Assembly (NCBI RefSeq): GCF_035918235.1
Contig: NZ_CP109485.1
Span: 9,517,001-9,581,000 of the forward strand
DNA length: 64,000 nt
Direction: 5' to 3'
Source of the DNA: Streptomyces sp. NBC_01445
GTDB lineage: Bacteria > Actinomycetota > Actinomycetes > Streptomycetales > Streptomycetaceae
This document shows, piece after piece, positions 17,181 to 25,509 of the stretch. Numbering within the stretch: position 1 is the first letter of the stretch; every line of letters begins with the position of its first letter. The translations under genes were made by a program, and so were the position numbers. Below the pieces are notes generated by a model. The model saw nothing but the letters and a program-made list of their open reading frames with translations, was not told the origin of the DNA and ran no database searches.

Positions 17181-18665
17181 CTACGGGCGTTCGCCGACAT
17201 CTGCAACAGGCGTTTTGCCCGGGGCCAGTTGTCGTGGTGGGGGAGTGGCATCGGCGTCGCCGTCCGCGTGCCGAGGCAGCAGGAAGGCGGGAATCAGGCC
17301 GAGGAGGGCGAGGAAGGCCAGGGGTACCAGGCTGCGGCTCATCGGTGCGGCGGAGGCGCTGGTCGCGCCGGCTGCGACGGCGATGCCGAGCGACGGACCG
17401 ATGTTCATCGCCGTCTGTTTGAGCCCCCCGACGACTCCGGCGTAGCCCGGTGGCGCGTCGCCGACGACTGTCCCGGTGGCGGTGACCATCACCGTCGCGA
17501 ACCCGGCTCCGAGTGCGGCGAAGGCGGCTGTCATGGACGGCCACGGGCTGGTCGGACCGAGCGAGGACAGCTGCGCGATGCCGGCCACGACGAGAACCGT
17601 GCCTGCGACGGCGGTGTGGCATGGGCCGTACCGTCGCAGTGCGGCGCCGGCAACGGGCGCGCCCAGGACCATCAGCGCGGTCAGTGGCAGGACGCGCAGG
17701 CCTGTGGCGAGCGGGGCGAGCCGCAAGGCGTCCTGGAGGTAGAACGTGGCTTTGAACAGGGCGCCGAACAGACCTGCGCTCATGACCAGGAGGAGCGCCA
17801 TGGCCGCGGTCACCGGGACGGACCGGGCCACGGCATGCGGCACGATCGGGTGTGCGGCACGGCGCTCGTGCAGAACGAGTACCGCCGACAAGGCCAGGCC
17901 GCCGGTGAGTTCAAGCAGAGTCGACCCAGCGGTCCACCCGCGCCCCGGCACGCCGGTCAGAGCGTGGACGAGGATCGCCAGTGCCGCCGTGAGCAGGGCC
18001 GTGCCGGTGAGGTCCAGCCGTTGCGAACCTGCGCGTTCAGGCATCGGGGTACGGACGGCGAGAGTGAGCGCGGCGATCACGAGCGCGACAGGCGCGTTGA
18101 CCCAGAACACCGCACGCCATCCGAAATGCTGCACCAGAATCCCGCCGAGGACCGGACCGATCCCGGCCGCCACCGCGATCGCGCTGGTACGGATGGCGAT
18201 GGGCGTGCCGAGTCGGTCCGGCGGATACGCCAGCCGCAGCAAGGCGAGCGTCGCAGGCTGGAGCAGCGCACCGAAAACGCCCTGAGCGACGCGCAGTGCG
18301 ATCACCCAGCCGATGGAGGGTGCGAGCGCGATGCCGGTCGATGCGGCCCCGAACCCGAGGACGCCCACCAGGAGCAGCCGCGTGTGTCCGTACCGGTCGC
18401 CGAGGCGGCCGGCGACGACGAGAAGCGTGGCGACGGCGATCAGGTAGCCGGTGCTCGTCCATTGGACCTGAGCCACGCTCGCGTCGAGATCGTGCCGCAG
18501 GCTGGGCTGCGCCACGAGCAGGATGGTCCCGTCCAGTGCGACGATCATCGCTCCGGACGCGGAGGCCAGGAGAGCGAAGGGCCGCCTCGCCGCAGTGCTC
18601 ACGCCGTCACCGGCCCCAGGTGAGCGTCCAGGACTGCCGTAGGGCCGCCTCGCCGCAGTGCTCAC
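17181..18665 (-). CDS. MFS drug exporter, EmrB/QacA type
   Basis: A 14-helix major facilitator of about 473 core residues. Motifs include ALDGTILLVAQPSL in helix 1 (motif D1) and GRLGDRYGHTRLLLVGV (motif A). It is preceded by and coupled to a TetR gene through a GTGA overlap at 18665. A 63-bp tandem duplication puts two equivalent GTG starts in one frame, at 18665 and 18602; starting at 18665 adds 21 residues before the native-looking STAARRPFALL. The native start is probably 18602, but either gives an intact protein. Substrate unknown; antiseptic or antibiotic efflux is typical. Confidence 0.88.
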   Translation of the reverse strand: MSTAARRPYGSPGRSPGAGDGVSTAARRPFALLASASGAMIVALDGTILLVAQPSLRHDLDASVAQVQWTSTGYLIAVATLLVVAGRLGDRYGHTRLLLVGVLGFGAASTGIALAPSIGWVIALRVAQGVFGALLQPATLALLRLAYPPDRLGTPIAIRTSAIAVAAGIGPVLGGILVQHFGWRAVFWVNAPVALVIAALTLAVRTPMPERAGSQRLDLTGTALLTAALAILVHALTGVPGRGWTAGSTLLELTGGLALSAVLVLHERRAAHPIVPHAVARSVPVTAAMALLLVMSAGLFGALFKATFYLQDALRLAPLATGLRVLPLTALMVLGAPVAGAALRRYGPCHTAVAGTVLVVAGIAQLSSLGPTSPWPSMTAAFAALGAGFATVMVTATGTVVGDAPPGYAGVVGGLKQTAMNIGPSLGIAVAAGATSASAAPMSRSLVPLAFLALLGLIPAFLLPRHADGDADATPPPRQLAPGKTPVADVGERP

Positions 18666-18703
18666 GCCGTCACCGGCCCCAGGTGAGCGTCCAGGACTGC
18701 CGT
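18579..18703. repeat. 63-bp tandem duplication at TetR/MFS junction
   Basis: Copy one is 18579-18641 and copy two 18642-18703; they match over all 62 bp compared and repeat with a 63-bp period. Each begins GGGCCGCCTCGCCGCAGTGC. The unit carries the last codons of the TetR gene together with the GTG start of the MFS gene. Since 63 is a multiple of three, the exporter frame stays open through the extra copy. Confidence 0.95.
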
Positions 18704-19306
18704 CACGAGCCGGTCGCGTTCCTGATCACCCGGCGGGGGAGTGCCGAGGGCCAGTTGCAGGCTTCCCCAGGTCCACAACTGGGCGATGCCGTGCAGCCCG
18801 GACCACAGGGCGGCGGCGGTCACCGCGGGCGATACGGCCGAACTGCCGGGCGAGTCGGGCCGATGTACGGCGTCCGGATCCTCCCTGCACAGGCCGACCA
18901 GCTCGACCATCCGCATGAACAGCGGAAGCGTGGAGGTGCGCAACTGAGGCCGGCCTGCCTCCTGTTGCGCCCCGTCGAGCAGGTCGTGACGGAACATCAA
19001 CTCGAACATGCCGCGGCGCTCCAGCGCGTACCCGACGTACGCCCCGGCAATTCGCTCCAGTTGAACGCGTGGTGGTGCCTCGCGGTCGTCGGCGCCTTCG
19101 AACCGGGCCGCGAGATCCTCGAAGCCGCGCTGGGCAATGGCCGCGAGCAGGGCGTGGTGCGTGGCGAAGTACCTGCGCGGGGCCCCGTGCGAGACCCCGG
19201 CCCGCCGGGCGATCTCCCGCAGCCCCACCGACGTGGAGCCCTCGGTGAGGACCAGGTCCACACCCACGTCGATCAGCCGTTCGCGAAGGGAGTTCTCATC
19301 GGTCAT
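18662..19306 (-). CDS. TetR-family regulator
   Basis: A 214-residue TetR regulator. The helix-turn-helix is GSTSVGLREIARRAGVSHGA followed by PRRYFATHHALL. The C-terminal domain contains ERIAGAYVGYALERRGMFEL, as in TetR_C_33-type members. It ends with a GTGA overlap onto the MFS exporter, which it presumably represses. The ATG at 19306 (MTDENSL) was chosen; a GTG at 19312 is in frame. Two operator-like palindromes cover its start and promoter. Confidence 0.9.
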   Translation of the reverse strand: MTDENSLRERLIDVGVDLVLTEGSTSVGLREIARRAGVSHGAPRRYFATHHALLAAIAQRGFEDLAARFEGADDREAPPRVQLERIAGAYVGYALERRGMFELMFRHDLLDGAQQEAGRPQLRTSTLPLFMRMVELVGLCREDPDAVHRPDSPGSSAVSPAVTAAALWSGLHGIAQLWTWGSLQLALGTPPPGDQERDRLVTAVLDAHLGPVTA

Positions 19307-19342
19307 AGACACTGTCTACCATTGAGGCGTAGACAGTGTCTA
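19306..19342 (-). promoter_or_regulatory. Twin TetR operator
   Basis: TAGACACTGTCTA (19306-19318) and TAGACAGTGTCTA (19330-19342) are exact inverted copies of each other, and each is itself a 13-bp palindrome around a central base. Centres are 24 bp apart. The first overlaps the start codon of the TetR gene, so autorepression is the simple reading. Confidence 0.75.
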
Positions 19343-19375
19343 TCCGGTGAGCAGGGGGGTGGCGGGTCTCAGGCA

Positions 19376-20374
19376 TCAGCGGGTCTGGGGCACCCGGAAT
19401 CTGCGGCGGTACTCCGTCGGTGTTGTGTTCAGCCGTCGTCGGAACGCCCGGACCAGGGTGTCCGTCGTGCCGAATCCGCAGGCGGACGCGATGCGTTCGA
19501 GGGTGGCGTCGGAGGATTCGAGGTCGTGGCGTGCCTTCTCGACGCGGACGGACTCGATGTAGGCGTGCGGGGTCATGCCCAGTTCGGTCTTGAAGAGCCG
19601 GGTGAGGTGCCGGTCGCTGACGTGCGCGTACTCGGCGAGGTCCACGACGGTCAGCGTGCGGCTGATGTTGCGCATGATGTGGTGGCGGAGATCCTCGATG
19701 CGCCGTGTCGTGGAGAGCTGTTCCAGCGGAACGCTGAACTGGCTCTGTCCGCTCGGCCGCTTCAAGTACATGACGAGCTGCCGGGCGACCCGCAGCGCGA
19801 TGGCTTCGCCCAGGTCATCGGCGATCAGGGCGAGCGACAGATCCAGGCAGGCACTGATGCCCGCTCCGGTCCACACATTGCCTTCGCGGATGAAGATCGG
19901 ATCGGCGTCGACCTTCACTGCCGGGTGATCCGCGGCCAGTTGGGGCGCGGTCGACCAATGTGTGGTGGCCCGCTTGCCGTCGAGGAGCCCGGCTGCCGCG
20001 AGGAGGTGCGCTCCGACGCATACGGACGTGACCCGGTGGGTGCGGTCGGCGAGGGTTTTCACCCACTTGACCAGTGTGGGGTCGACGAGCGCGCGTACCC
20101 GGCGTTCGCTGTCGACCTCCACCGAGCCGGGCACGATGAGCGTGTCGATGCTTCCCTCGGCGGCCTCCCGGAAGGTGATGTCCGGGAGGATGCGGACTCC
20201 GGCGGAGGTGGTGACCGGGTCCATGCTCTCGGCGGCCAGGACGACGTGATAGCCCGCCGCGTCCTCGGTCTCGCGTCGGGCCAGTGAGAACACTTCCGGT
20301 GGCCCGGTGACGTCGAGCAGGTCGACGCCTTCGAAGAGGACGATGACGATGAGCCGTCTGGCGATGTCCTGCAT
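19376..20374 (-). CDS. AraC-family regulator with DJ-1/PfpI domain
   Basis: A 332-residue GlxA-type regulator. Residues 1-170 form a class-I glutamine-amidotransferase-like domain (VIVLFEGVDLLDVTGPPEVF; nucleophile-elbow Cys in TSVCVGAHLLAAAGLLDG). Residues 220-320 carry two AraC helix-turn-helices (TVVDLAEYAHVSDRHLTRLF and ERIASACGFGTTDTLVRAF). The ATG at 20374 with a GGGGG ribosome-binding site is preferred to starts further upstream. It diverges from the isochorismatase pair with a 169-bp shared promoter region and is their likely activator; homologues sense nitrogenous or aldehyde compounds. Confidence 0.9.
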   Translation of the reverse strand: MQDIARRLIVIVLFEGVDLLDVTGPPEVFSLARRETEDAAGYHVVLAAESMDPVTTSAGVRILPDITFREAAEGSIDTLIVPGSVEVDSERRVRALVDPTLVKWVKTLADRTHRVTSVCVGAHLLAAAGLLDGKRATTHWSTAPQLAADHPAVKVDADPIFIREGNVWTGAGISACLDLSLALIADDLGEAIALRVARQLVMYLKRPSGQSQFSVPLEQLSTTRRIEDLRHHIMRNISRTLTVVDLAEYAHVSDRHLTRLFKTELGMTPHAYIESVRVEKARHDLESSDATLERIASACGFGTTDTLVRAFRRRLNTTPTEYRRRFRVPQTR

Positions 20375-20543
20375 GAGTCCCCCTGGTCGGTCTGCCGTGC
20401 CATCGGTGGTGCGCGAGTGGCATGTCGGTATCTGCATGTTAGACGTCATTGTCGACACGCCTGCTGGGTCATAGCGTTCTAGTCGCAGCCCACCGCATCG
20501 CTCGGGCTGCCAACCTCACGCGAAGACCGAAGGCGGTACACCC
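20375..20543. promoter_or_regulatory. Divergent promoter region, AraC/DJ-1 and isochorismatase
   Basis: 169 bp separate the divergent genes. A palindrome TGTCGACA lies at 20450-20457 next to AGACGTC. No convincing -10/-35 pair could be assigned with certainty on either side. Confidence 0.4.
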
Positions 20544-21128
20544 ATGTCCAGAACTACGCTGCGCGAGCTCAACGGCTTCGACGAGACGCCCGCGAAGCTG
20601 GCCGAATCGACGCTGATCCTGATCGACTTCCAGAACACCTACACCCAGGGCGTGATGGAACTCGACGGGTGGGAGGCCTCGCTCGACGCCGCCGCGCAGC
20701 TGCTGGCACGGGCCCGCCAGGAGGGCACGAAGATCGTGCACGTCATCAACGACGGCGGCGAGGGCACCCCGTACGACATCCGGGCCGAGATCGGTCGGAT
20801 CCACCCCCGTGTCGCGCCGGTCGACGGTGAGGCCGTCGTCGTCAAGCAGGTCCCGAACGCGTTCGTCGACACCGACCTGGGCACACACGTCCCGGACGGG
20901 CAGGACGTCATCATCGCCGGCTGGATGACGCACATGTGCGTGGCGTTCACCGCGCAGGGCGCGTTCCTGCGCGGCAACCGTCCCACGGTCGTCGCCGACG
21001 CCACCGCCACCCGCTCGCTGCCGGTGGCCGGTACCGACCTCGACGCCTGCCAGGTGCACTACAGCGCCCTCGCCACCATCGCCGACCTGTACGGCGTCGT
21101 CGTACCGACCCAGAAGGAGATCGTCTGA
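20544..21128 (+). CDS. Isochorismatase-family hydrolase (cytosolic)
   Basis: A 194-residue cysteine hydrolase. The catalytic triad is visible: Asp in LILIDFQNTY, Lys in VVVKQVPNAF and Cys in THMCVAFTAQGAFLRGN. The cis-peptide segment GWMTHMC is conserved. Such enzymes hydrolyse amides (nicotinamide, ureidoacrylate, N-carbamoyl compounds) or isochorismate; the substrate here is unknown. It has no signal peptide. The stop overlaps the next start by one base (TGATG), coupling it to a lipoprotein paralogue. Control by the divergent AraC/DJ-1 regulator is inferred. Confidence 0.9.
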   Translation: MSRTTLRELNGFDETPAKLAESTLILIDFQNTYTQGVMELDGWEASLDAAAQLLARARQEGTKIVHVINDGGEGTPYDIRAEIGRIHPRVAPVDGEAVVVKQVPNAFVDTDLGTHVPDGQDVIIAGWMTHMCVAFTAQGAFLRGNRPTVVADATATRSLPVAGTDLDACQVHYSALATIADLYGVVVPTQKEIV

Positions 21129-21862
21129 TGAAGCTGCTGCGTTCAGCCGCCGCGCTGAGTCTCGCCACCATTCTCGCGGCCACCGCGACGGCGTGCGGCG
21201 GCAGCTCCGAAGCCGCCGCACGCACCGACCACAAGCCGTCGCCCGCCGCGGAGAAGAACGCCGGGGAGAAGAACGTCGCCACGGACACGACGACGCTGCG
21301 GCAGCTCAACAAGCTGGACGAGACCCCGGCGAAGCTCTCCGACGCGACACTGATCCTCGTCGACTACCAGAACACCTACGCCCAGGGGGTGATGGAACTC
21401 GACGGGTGGCACTCCGCGGTGAACAACGCCGAAGCTCTGCTGAAGCGCGCCCGTGCGGCGGGCACGCCGGTCATCCACATCGTCGACAAGGGCTACGACC
21501 TGAAGTCGAAGGCGGGTCAGATCATTCCGGCGCTGAAGCCGGCGAAGGGCGAGCCCGTCGTCGAGAAGACCGTCCCCAACGGCTTCTATCGCACCGATCT
21601 CGCCGAACAGGTCAAGAAGGCCGGGCGCAAGAACGTCATCATCGCCGGATTCATGACCAACATGTGCACCCTGTTCACGACGCAGGGCGCGTTCCTCAAC
21701 GGCAACAACCCGACCGTGGTCGGCGACGCCTCCGCGACCCGGCCGTTGCCGCTGAAGGGCAACCCGAACGGCATCCCCGCGAAGCAGGTTCACGAGGCCG
21801 CGCTCGCCACGGTCCAGGACCTCTACGGAGTCGTGGTCCCCAAGCAGAGCTCGCTCAAGTAG
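21128..21862 (+). CDS. Isochorismatase-family hydrolase, predicted lipoprotein
   Basis: A 244-residue paralogue of the preceding enzyme carrying an export signal. Residues 1-24 are a lipoprotein signal (KLLRSAAALSLATILAATAT) ending in the lipobox ATAC, followed by a charged linker. The enzyme part keeps the triad: Asp in LILVDYQNTYAQG, Lys in VVEKTVPNGF and Cys in TNMCTLFTTQGAFLNGN. It aligns with the cytosolic copy along its whole length, including ETPAKL near the start and DLYGVVVP near the end. So the same chemistry seems to be placed on both sides of the membrane, which is unusual for this family. Confidence 0.88.
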   Translation: MKLLRSAAALSLATILAATATACGGSSEAAARTDHKPSPAAEKNAGEKNVATDTTTLRQLNKLDETPAKLSDATLILVDYQNTYAQGVMELDGWHSAVNNAEALLKRARAAGTPVIHIVDKGYDLKSKAGQIIPALKPAKGEPVVEKTVPNGFYRTDLAEQVKKAGRKNVIIAGFMTNMCTLFTTQGAFLNGNNPTVVGDASATRPLPLKGNPNGIPAKQVHEAALATVQDLYGVVVPKQSSLK

Positions 21863-21901
21863 CCAGTACTGGTCAGGTAGTCGTCCGGTACGCGCTGCTT
21901 T

Positions 21902-21937
21902 CGGAGGGGGAAGGAATGCGCATTCCTTCCCCCTCCG
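21902..21937. terminator. 36-bp perfect palindrome
   Basis: An uninterrupted palindrome with half-site CGGAGGGGGAAGGAATGC (21902-21919) and no loop bases. It lies 40 bp after the lipoprotein hydrolase gene. It may act as a transcription terminator or as an RNA-stability stem within the operon. The following 150 bp are strongly C-rich. Confidence 0.65.
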
Positions 21938-22097
21938 CCCCCTCGGATCCCCCAAAGAAGAAGAACCCCGAGTAAGGCCCCCCACAAATGGCTCACCCAA
22001 CTAATGGACTTCCCCCCATGTCCCACATGCCCCCCATGCAGATGGTCCCCCCACTCACTCAACATTCGTGCACCGAACCGCTACGGAGAAGACGAAG

Positions 22098-23237
22098 ATG
22101 GCTACGCGCAGAGGATTTATAGGCAGCGCTTCCGGTATCAGCACCGCGGCGCTGTTGGGTTACTCGGCGTCCCCGAGTGCCGCGGACACTCCACTGACCA
22201 ACTCGACGGGCACGCTCGCAACGTCAGCCGTGACCCAGCAGCAGGCGAAGGACTCGATCTTCGCCGTCAACGCCGGTATGCGCTCCAACTACGCCACCCT
22301 CAAGGCGGAGTTGGTCAAGCATCTCTCCCCGGTGATCGTGGTGCAGAACGACGCGAAGGGCGGCAGGTTCACCCTCGTGACGGCGAACGGCCAGGAGTCC
22401 GTCAACCCCGTGGCGGAGACGTTCGAGCTGGCGAAGTCCATCGCTCACGTTCCGCTCGGCTGCTTCTCCGTGATCGCCTCGTATCTCGCGGACAAGATCC
22501 CGAACCTGCCGAACGCTGACCGCATCGACCCGCATGACCTCCTGCTGGTGGCGTTCAACGACGACAAGTCCACCGCGTGGATCGAACCCCTTCAGGCCTA
22601 CGCCGTCACCCTCACCACGGCGCGCAAGAACCTTCCCGCCGCCGGTCTGCCGGCCGCGCTGACCACGTCGTGCGGCAACATCCTCGACGCCGCCCTGAAG
22701 TTCATCAACGCCTCGGTCACGGCGAAGGTGTTCGACATGAAGTCGTTCGAGGACTTCTCCGGCAGCGTCTACCCCGACATCCGCGTCAACATGGAGCACG
22801 CCGCGCAGGCCCAGATCAAGGGCGTGCAGGACACCATGAAGACCTGGCGCGCGAAGGTCGGCGAGGCCGCATGGGCGGACCTGTACTGCGTGGTGCTCTC
22901 GCAGTGGACCACCAGCGTGCTCAACCAGAACACCATCATCATCAAGGACTGCATGAACGCCGCGAAGGTCGCCACCCACCTGATCGACCTGCCCGGCCTC
23001 GAGACGCCGAAGGACCCGATCTTCACCGCGCTCGACAATCTCGCCCGGATCGTGCAGGACAACATCGCCGCGGAGATGGTGTTCCCGAAGGACACGAAGG
23101 TCGCCGACGCGCTGAAGGGCAAGGAGGACCTGCTGTCCGACGAGATCCTCATCCAGCTCGGCGGCAGCGCCGCGACGACGCAGACCTCTCCCACGTACAA
23201 CACACTCTCCGAGGGGATGTGCCCGGTCAGGAAGTAG
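22098..23237 (+). CDS. Tat-exported protein of unknown family
   Basis: A 379-residue protein I do not recognise. The N-terminus MATRRGFIGSASG followed by a hydrophobic run and ASPSAADT looks like a Tat signal, so the mature protein would be folded before export. The mature part is mainly helical, with few Cys (residues near 160, 200, 274 and 304, and the C-terminal CPVRK). It follows the isochorismatase pair in the same direction after a 235-bp gap that holds a perfect palindrome. Either it belongs to that operon through read-through or has its own promoter. GAGAAGACGAAG precedes the ATG. Confidence 0.8.
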   Translation: MATRRGFIGSASGISTAALLGYSASPSAADTPLTNSTGTLATSAVTQQQAKDSIFAVNAGMRSNYATLKAELVKHLSPVIVVQNDAKGGRFTLVTANGQESVNPVAETFELAKSIAHVPLGCFSVIASYLADKIPNLPNADRIDPHDLLLVAFNDDKSTAWIEPLQAYAVTLTTARKNLPAAGLPAALTTSCGNILDAALKFINASVTAKVFDMKSFEDFSGSVYPDIRVNMEHAAQAQIKGVQDTMKTWRAKVGEAAWADLYCVVLSQWTTSVLNQNTIIIKDCMNAAKVATHLIDLPGLETPKDPIFTALDNLARIVQDNIAAEMVFPKDTKVADALKGKEDLLSDEILIQLGGSAATTQTSPTYNTLSEGMCPVRK

Positions 23238-23251
23238 CCACGGGCACGGAG

Positions 23252-23273
23252 ATGCGTCTGCCTGTAGACGCAT
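23252..23273 (+). terminator. Short terminator hairpin
   Basis: An 8-bp stem ATGCGTCT (23252-23259) and AGACGCAT (23266-23273) with a 6-nt loop, 15 bp past the stop of the Tat-exported protein gene. Confidence 0.5.
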
Positions 23274-23392
23274 AGAACGTGCAGGCCAGGCGGCTCCTCC
23301 CGGTGACAGCGGAAGAGCTGTGGGGGAGCCGCTCATGGCCTTGTCCGCTGCCGTTCGCCGACAACAGCGCTACGACGTCCACGCGACTCCCG

Positions 23393-23761
23393 TCAGTTGT
23401 GACGGGCGTCGATGACGCAGAAGCGGTTGCCGTCCGGATCGGCGAGCACGACGAAGTCGGCGTCGTCCGGATAGAGGTCCCAGTCGACCCGCTGTGCGCC
23501 CAGGGACACCAACCGCTCGACCTCGGCAGCCTGGTCGGGCGCGTCCCGGGCATACAGATCCAGATGGATCCGCGGACGCTCCTGGACCGGCGTCTCGCTG
23601 AGGCCGAGCGACAGCTGGACCCCGGCACCTTTTGCCGGCACCAACACCACCCAGTCGTCCTCCATCGCGTCGCGTGGGACGTATCCCAGGGCCTCCGTCC
23701 AGAACGCGGCCGCACGCGGCACATCCGAGACACCCAGCACAACCGATCCGATTCTCAGCAT
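23393..23761 (-). CDS. VOC family protein
   Basis: A 122-residue glyoxalase/bleomycin-resistance-fold protein. It starts MLRIGSVVLGVSDVPRAAAF, continues WTEALGYVPRD, and ends with FVVLADPDGNRFCVIDAR, the usual closing beta strand with the metal-ligand-bearing region. One VOC module pair, so it should work as a dimer. Substrate unknown. The ATG at 23761 lies exactly at the conserved first strand; no clear operon partner. Confidence 0.88.
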   Translation of the reverse strand: MLRIGSVVLGVSDVPRAAAFWTEALGYVPRDAMEDDWVVLVPAKGAGVQLSLGLSETPVQERPRIHLDLYARDAPDQAAEVERLVSLGAQRVDWDLYPDDADFVVLADPDGNRFCVIDARHN

Positions 23762-23887
23762 GCGCAGATTCTGGCGGACCACGGCACACCGCCGGCGTCG
23801 GCGACGCGCCGGAGCCACCTCGTGGGGAGCCGGACGGCACCGCCCCCAGAGGGGAGTGGCACCGCCCGGCGAGGCCCGCCCTGTTCG

Positions 23888-24358
23888 TCAGAAGACGAAC
23901 GGACCAGGCGCCTGCGCGGATGTGGCGTTACAGGTCACGGTGATGCCCATGACCACGACCTTCAGGGACTTGGCCTCCAGGCTGTCCCCGGCGGCGACGG
24001 TCCCGTTCAGCGGCCCGGTGGACACGGGGCTGCCGGCAGGGATCGCCGGGTTGGAGTTGCCGGTGAACGTGGACGTCCCGGTGCCGTTGTTGGTGAGCGT
24101 CAGCGTCGAGTCGACCGAGCCCGCCGCGACGTCGATGGGTGCCGAGATGGCTGAGGTGGACACACTGATCGTCGCGGCGGTCCCGTCCTGGGTGGCCGTG
24201 AGGGTCGCCATGCCAGACCCGTAGATTCCGCAGTCGAACGAGAGGGTGGCGGTGTCGGGGGTCACCGCGGTCGCCACGGGTGCGAGCGCGAGCGCGCTCA
24301 CGGCGACCACGCCGACACCCAGTGCCGAACCGATACCGAGCCTTCTGCCATACCTCAT
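23888..24358 (-). CDS. Small secreted beta-rich protein
   Basis: A 156-residue exported protein. The signal peptide is RYGRRLGIGSALGVGVVAV followed by SALALAPVATA, with cleavage near residue 32. The mature part is Thr/Ser/Gly-rich and beta-like, with two Cys (DCGIYG and VTCNAT) that could form a disulfide linking both ends. No family is recognised; such proteins are frequent in Streptomyces secretomes. The promoter lies in the 299-bp gap upstream, which also contains degenerate repeats of GGTGCAGGTGCGG (24391-24436). Confidence 0.75.
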   Translation of the reverse strand: MRYGRRLGIGSALGVGVVAVSALALAPVATAVTPDTATLSFDCGIYGSGMATLTATQDGTAATISVSTSAISAPIDVAAGSVDSTLTLTNNGTGTSTFTGNSNPAIPAGSPVSTGPLNGTVAAGDSLEAKSLKVVVMGITVTCNATSAQAPGPFVF

Positions 24359-24657
24359 GGGGAGCCTGCCTTCACTATGTGAGTGGGGGGAAAGTGCAGG
24401 TGCGGTTCCCGGTGCAGGTGCGGGTGCAGTTACGGGAGTGACGTGCTGAAATCGTCGCCCATTGAGACACAGGCCGCGTGAGGCAGCAAGACCGGTCCCG
24501 TGATTGTTGACGTGCTACGGCTAGAACCGGCCTTGATCGGCGAACGCGGCCCGGCCCCCGGCAGTTGGGCGTGGCGCACGCTTGCCGCTTTGACGCGACG
24601 CCTGACAGATCCCGGCGGCCTAGGATGCGAATTCCCTGCGCTGGAAGGTGGTTCCGG

Positions 24658-25509
24658 ATGACTGTGCCGAGCCTGCTCGCGGTCTTCGCCCACCCGGACG
24701 ACGAGTCTCTGTGGGCCGGAGGCACACTCGCCCGTCACGCAGCCGCCGGCGCCCGCACCGGAGTGGTCACGACGACCTGGGCCGAAGACACGCCACGCGC
24801 CGAGGAGTTGGCCGAGGCGCTGCGCATCGTCGGCGCGGGCACGCCACGGCTGCTCGGCTACGCCGACGCTCGTGCGCCGCAGTCGGCTCCCGGCGCGATG
24901 CGATTCTGCGATGCGCCGATCGACGAAGCCGTGGGCCGACTCGTCGCGCAACTCAGGGAGTTCCGCCCGCAGATCGTGGTCACCCATGACGCCTACGGCG
25001 GGCTGACCGGGCATCCGGACCATGTGCACACCCATCGGGTGACCATGCTCGCCGTCCAGGCGGCCGGGCTCGAGCGGCTCTACCCGGACGCCGGCGAGCC
25101 CTGGCAGCCGAGCGCCCTGTACTCGGCTTCACACCCGCACTCGGCAATCCGGGCGTGGGGCGGACATGTGGCTGCTTCGGGCAAGGCGATGCACAGCGTT
25201 CCGGACGAGCGGATCACCGCGACGGTCGATGTCGGCCCCTGGCTCGAGCAGAAAGTCGCAGCCGTGCTGGCGCACCGGACCGAGGTGGCGCGAGGAGCCG
25301 CCCCAGGCCTGGTCGCGAACCTCCAGCCGACCGAGCGCCACCGCCTGCTCTCCACCGAGTGGTACATCCGCCACGACCCCATCACCACGGCGGCAGCACA
25401 GACGGAACTGATCGCCGAGACCCGACCTGGGAGCCTTTCGCGCCGCGCGGATCGACACTGTACGGACGGCCTAGGCTGGACGTATGGATCTCCAGGACGA
25501 GTTGGATGA
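24658..25509 (+). CDS. PIG-L/LmbE-type deacetylase
   Basis: A 283-residue N-deacetylase of the PIG-L family, which includes MshB and the mycothiol conjugate amidase. The zinc motif is FAHPDDESLWAGG (HPDDE) near residue 11, and the distant His lies in GHPDHVHTHRVT (HxxH-type). It probably removes an acyl group from an amino sugar or thiol conjugate in the cytosol. The start at 24658 places the conserved strand at residue 3. Its 3-prime end overlaps the P450 gene by 26 bp, so the two are co-transcribed. Confidence 0.9.
   Translation: MTVPSLLAVFAHPDDESLWAGGTLARHAAAGARTGVVTTTWAEDTPRAEELAEALRIVGAGTPRLLGYADARAPQSAPGAMRFCDAPIDEAVGRLVAQLREFRPQIVVTHDAYGGLTGHPDHVHTHRVTMLAVQAAGLERLYPDAGEPWQPSALYSASHPHSAIRAWGGHVAASGKAMHSVPDERITATVDVGPWLEQKVAAVLAHRTEVARGAAPGLVANLQPTERHRLLSTEWYIRHDPITTAAAQTELIAETRPGSLSRRADRHCTDGLGWTYGSPGRVG

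Noticed and set aside
24391..24436. Short repeats of GGTGCAGGTGCGG considered as a CRISPR-like or iteron array
   Set aside because: Only two or three degenerate copies, no spacers of constant length and no associated genes.
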